A stretch of 64,000 bases of DNA from contig JAFDZC010000018.1 in assembly GCA_018267095.1 (NCBI GenBank), positions 186,001 to 250,000 of the forward strand, in the 5' to 3' direction. Positions within the stretch are counted from its first letter, which is position 1. Each line of letters opens with the position of its first letter. A program made the position numbers and the translations under genes. Positions 61,584 through 64,000 of the stretch are shown one piece after another. Source of the stretch: Bacteroidota bacterium. Lineage in GTDB: Bacteria > Bacteroidota > Bacteroidia > Flavobacteriales > Flavobacteriaceae. The notes under the pieces were generated by a model, which saw only the letters and a list, made by a program, of their open reading frames with translations, was not told the DNA's origin and did no database searches.

Positions 61584-64000
61584 ATGAAAAAAATTACACT
61601 ATTAGCCGCATTGTTTTTCTCAGTTGTAGGATTTTCTCAGGACAATAAAAAACTGATTCAATCATACATTGAGAGTAACCGTGGAAAGTTTGGTTTAACC
61701 GCTCAGGATGTTTCTGATTGGTCAATCCAAAGAGAATTTAATGGTAAAGGAACCAAAATAACGAGTTGTTATGTGGTTCAAAAATACCAAGGCGTTGAGA
61801 TTTTCAATGCGCAGTCAAACGTTTCTGTGAAAGATGGTCAAGTTTTAAGATGGGCCAACAATTTCCACGCAAATGTTGCTCAAAAAGTGAATACGGTAAA
61901 TCCTTCTTTATCAGTGATTCAAGCTTTGAACAAAGCGTATGCTGATATGGGTTATGCCGCTGAAAACTTCTCGATTTTATCATCAGACGGGAAAAATTTC
62001 AACGTTTCAGACGGAAAACACGAAGATCCTATTTTGGCTAAGTTAGCTTTCTTGCCAGTTGCTGACAAATTGAATTTGGCTTGGGGCTTCCAATTCTATT
62101 CACCAGATGCTAAACATTATTGGGATGTGAAAATTGATGCTGTAAATGGTAGAGTTTTAGCTAAACAAGATTTGACCATCAGCTGTAAAATGGGTGATGC
62201 TGAGCATATCAATCATGACGCTCGAAGTAATTTTAACTTCCAGTTGAATGCTTTTAACCCAACTTCAATTTCTTCATTGGTAGCCAATCCAGGAACCTAC
62301 AGAGTTTTGCCTTATAATGTTGAAAGCCCGAACCATGGTAATTTTGAGTTGATCAGTACTGCTGGTAATACTTTGGCTTCTCCTAATGGATGGCACGATG
62401 CAAACGCTTTGAATGGTACATCAGCTGCGCTTAGATTTACATATACAAGAGGTAATAATATCTTAGCACAAGAGGATGCTAATGGTGATAATGGGAACGG
62501 TATTCGTCCTGATGGAACTTCAACCTTGACTTTTGATTTTCCATATTTGGATCAAACACACCAACCAACAGATTATACTCCGGCTGCAACCACCAACTTG
62601 TTTTACATGACCAACATCATGCATGACATTTGGTATCAGTACGGTTTTGACGAGGCTAATGGTAACTTCCAACAAAACAATTTAGGTCGTGGCGGAACTT
62701 CAACTGCTACGGGTGATGCTGTTTTTGCGGATTCGCAAGACGGTTGGTCACAAACCACTGCTACTTTGAACAACGCCAATTTTACTCCAACCAACGACGG
62801 TGTAAGACCAAGAATCCAAATGTTTATGTGGACTTTAGGTGCGCCTCCAACTAATTATGTCACGATTAATTCACCTGCTTCTATTGCTGGCGCTTATCCT
62901 GCAACTACCAATGTTTTTGAAGGAACTGATAGAATCCCTGTTCCAGCTGCGCCAAACGGAATCACCAGAGATCTAGCCTTATATCAAAACAACCCAACAC
63001 CTCCAGGGTACAATTCAGCTTGTCAAACACCAACCAACCCGTTTGATTTGACCGATAAAATTGTATTGATTAGAAGAGGAGGTTGTTTCTTTAATCTAAA
63101 AGTAAAGAATGCTCAAGATGCGGGCGCTGCAGCGGTTATCGTTATGGATAGTATTGCTAACAACCCAACCAGACTTTCAATGAGTTCAACTGGTTTATTG
63201 GGAATTACCATTCCAGCGGTTTTTGTGAGCAAAGAAATTGGAGATTCATTTGTAGCGGAATTAACCAATGGTTCAGTAAACGCCAAAATTGAAGTTCCTG
63301 CAAACTTGTATTTGTATGCAGACGGTGATTTTGACAACGTAGTAATTGGACACGAATACGGACACGGAATCTCTAACCGTTTAGTTGGTGGTGGTCAAGC
63401 AGGTTGTATGGCTAATTATGAGCAAATGGGTGAAGGGTGGTCAGATTGGTTCGGATTGATGAATCAAATCAAACCAACAGATACTGGCGATATGCCAAAA
63501 GAAATAGGAACTTATGTTATCAATCAACCGACTACAGGTTTTGGACTCAGAGATTTCCCATATTCAACCGATATGGGGCTAAATCCAAGAACTTTTGCAG
63601 ATTCAAATGCCGTAATTCCTACTGATCCAGCTGATACAGCATACAGATATGTAGTTGGAGAGTTTTGGGCTTCATGTTTATGGGATTTGACTTGGGCTTA
63701 TATTAATAAATATGGTTATGATCCAGATATTTACAACGGAACCGGCGGTAACAATAAAGTAATGCGTTTGGTAGCTGATGCTCTTAAATTAGAAAACTGT
63801 GCTGCTACGAACATTGTCACTGGTAGAGATAATTTATTTGCGGCTGACCAAGCCACTACTGGAGGTCAAGATTATTGTTTGATTGCGGATGTTTTTGCCA
63901 GAAGAGGGGTTGGACTTAATGCCAGTTCAGGAAGTAACAATGACTGTAATGACCAAGTGGAAGATTTTACACCATTCCCAGCAGGGCCAAACTGTACATT
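61584..64000 (+). CDS. Secreted M36 (fungalysin-like) metalloprotease, 3'-truncated by window edge
   Basis: 805 residues visible. Signal peptide MKKITLLAALFFSVVGFSQ; a propeptide with FTP/PepSY-like segments (KITSCYVVQKYQGVEIFNAQ, DVKIDAVNGRVLAKQDL); then the M36 core. A PA domain is inserted (about residues 430-560, DLTDKIVLIRRGGCFFNLKVKNAQDAGAAAVIVMDS). The zinc site is HEYGH at about 590-594, with the third ligand Glu in MGEGWSDWFG at about 617. The missing C-terminus probably holds a T9SS sorting domain, as in similar flavobacterial proteins; this cannot be seen. Own promoter; degrades extracellular protein. Confidence 0.92.
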   Translation, partial: MKKITLLAALFFSVVGFSQDNKKLIQSYIESNRGKFGLTAQDVSDWSIQREFNGKGTKITSCYVVQKYQGVEIFNAQSNVSVKDGQVLRWANNFHANVAQKVNTVNPSLSVIQALNKAYADMGYAAENFSILSSDGKNFNVSDGKHEDPILAKLAFLPVADKLNLAWGFQFYSPDAKHYWDVKIDAVNGRVLAKQDLTISCKMGDAEHINHDARSNFNFQLNAFNPTSISSLVANPGTYRVLPYNVESPNHGNFELISTAGNTLASPNGWHDANALNGTSAALRFTYTRGNNILAQEDANGDNGNGIRPDGTSTLTFDFPYLDQTHQPTDYTPAATTNLFYMTNIMHDIWYQYGFDEANGNFQQNNLGRGGTSTATGDAVFADSQDGWSQTTATLNNANFTPTNDGVRPRIQMFMWTLGAPPTNYVTINSPASIAGAYPATTNVFEGTDRIPVPAAPNGITRDLALYQNNPTPPGYNSACQTPTNPFDLTDKIVLIRRGGCFFNLKVKNAQDAGAAAVIVMDSIANNPTRLSMSSTGLLGITIPAVFVSKEIGDSFVAELTNGSVNAKIEVPANLYLYADGDFDNVVIGHEYGHGISNRLVGGGQAGCMANYEQMGEGWSDWFGLMNQIKPTDTGDMPKEIGTYVINQPTTGFGLRDFPYSTDMGLNPRTFADSNAVIPTDPADTAYRYVVGEFWASCLWDLTWAYINKYGYDPDIYNGTGGNNKVMRLVADALKLENCAATNIVTGRDNLFAADQATTGGQDYCLIADVFARRGVGLNASSGSNNDCNDQVEDFTPFPAGPNCT

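Overview
The window looks like a chromosomal segment of a Flavobacteriaceae bacterium, most likely Flavobacterium or a close relative. The evidence is the TAnnTTTG-type promoters, the near absence of Shine-Dalgarno sites, several secreted proteins with C-terminal type IX secretion (T9SS) sorting domains, a MurF-Alr fusion, an accB-accC pair behind fabH, and abundant SusC/TonB-style and small lipoprotein genes. Nothing in it looks like a prophage, integrative element, transposase, CRISPR array or rRNA operon. Most genes are core or clade-typical, on both strands, in short operons.

Layout. 1-3.5 kb: 3'-truncated lepA, then a minus-strand envelope block (two small lipoproteins, a DoxX protein, a head-GIN protein). 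3.5-8.2 kb: a membrane-anchored AraC-type regulator, dusB, a LolC/E-like permease with rbfA, and methylmalonyl-CoA epimerase. 8.2-14.4 kb: a CAT-anticodon tRNA, a small PID-motif membrane protein, ribE facing pdxA, and a lipid/ribosome block (DUF177-rpmF-fabH-accB-accC). 14.5-18.4 kb: a 1310-residue T9SS metalloprotease with duplicated FN3-GEVED modules. 18.6-28.3 kb: FAD oxidoreductase-mtgA, DoxX, a TonB receptor with a small Cys/His-rich partner, asd, mscL, murF-alr and tdk. 28.5-36.4 kb: an acidic conserved protein, rsmI, adenine deaminase, recJ-MFS, and lpxH-queD.

36.5-43.4 kb is the most unusual part: three thioredoxin-fold/Omp28-type proteins, each with a CxxC, surround a DUF6029-type outer-membrane protein and a diheme c-type lipoprotein. 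43.5-49.5 kb: tRNA-Ala(GGC), a lysine-rich secreted protein, an 1135-residue outer-membrane protein with SprA-like signatures, aspartate kinase and a GNAT. 49.7-56.1 kb: fbp, a TerB-like protein, a translationally coupled HupE/dCMP-deaminase/S41-protease operon, small membrane proteins, MarC and DUF3109. 56.4-64 kb: nrdB-nrdA and dgt (deoxynucleotide supply and turnover), then a 3'-truncated T9SS M36 metalloprotease.

The clearest non-coding signal is a set of six dispersed, intergenic, palindromic elements of two related types (near 1.3, 7.6, 30.4, 49.5, 57.4 and 60.1 kb), lying in every gene-orientation context. A second signal is a set of genes whose TAnnTTTG box ends exactly four bases before the start codon, predicting leaderless transcripts. 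I found no convincing new defence or mobile system. The best candidates for something undescribed are the palindromic repeat family and the CxxC/DUF6029/cytochrome locus.
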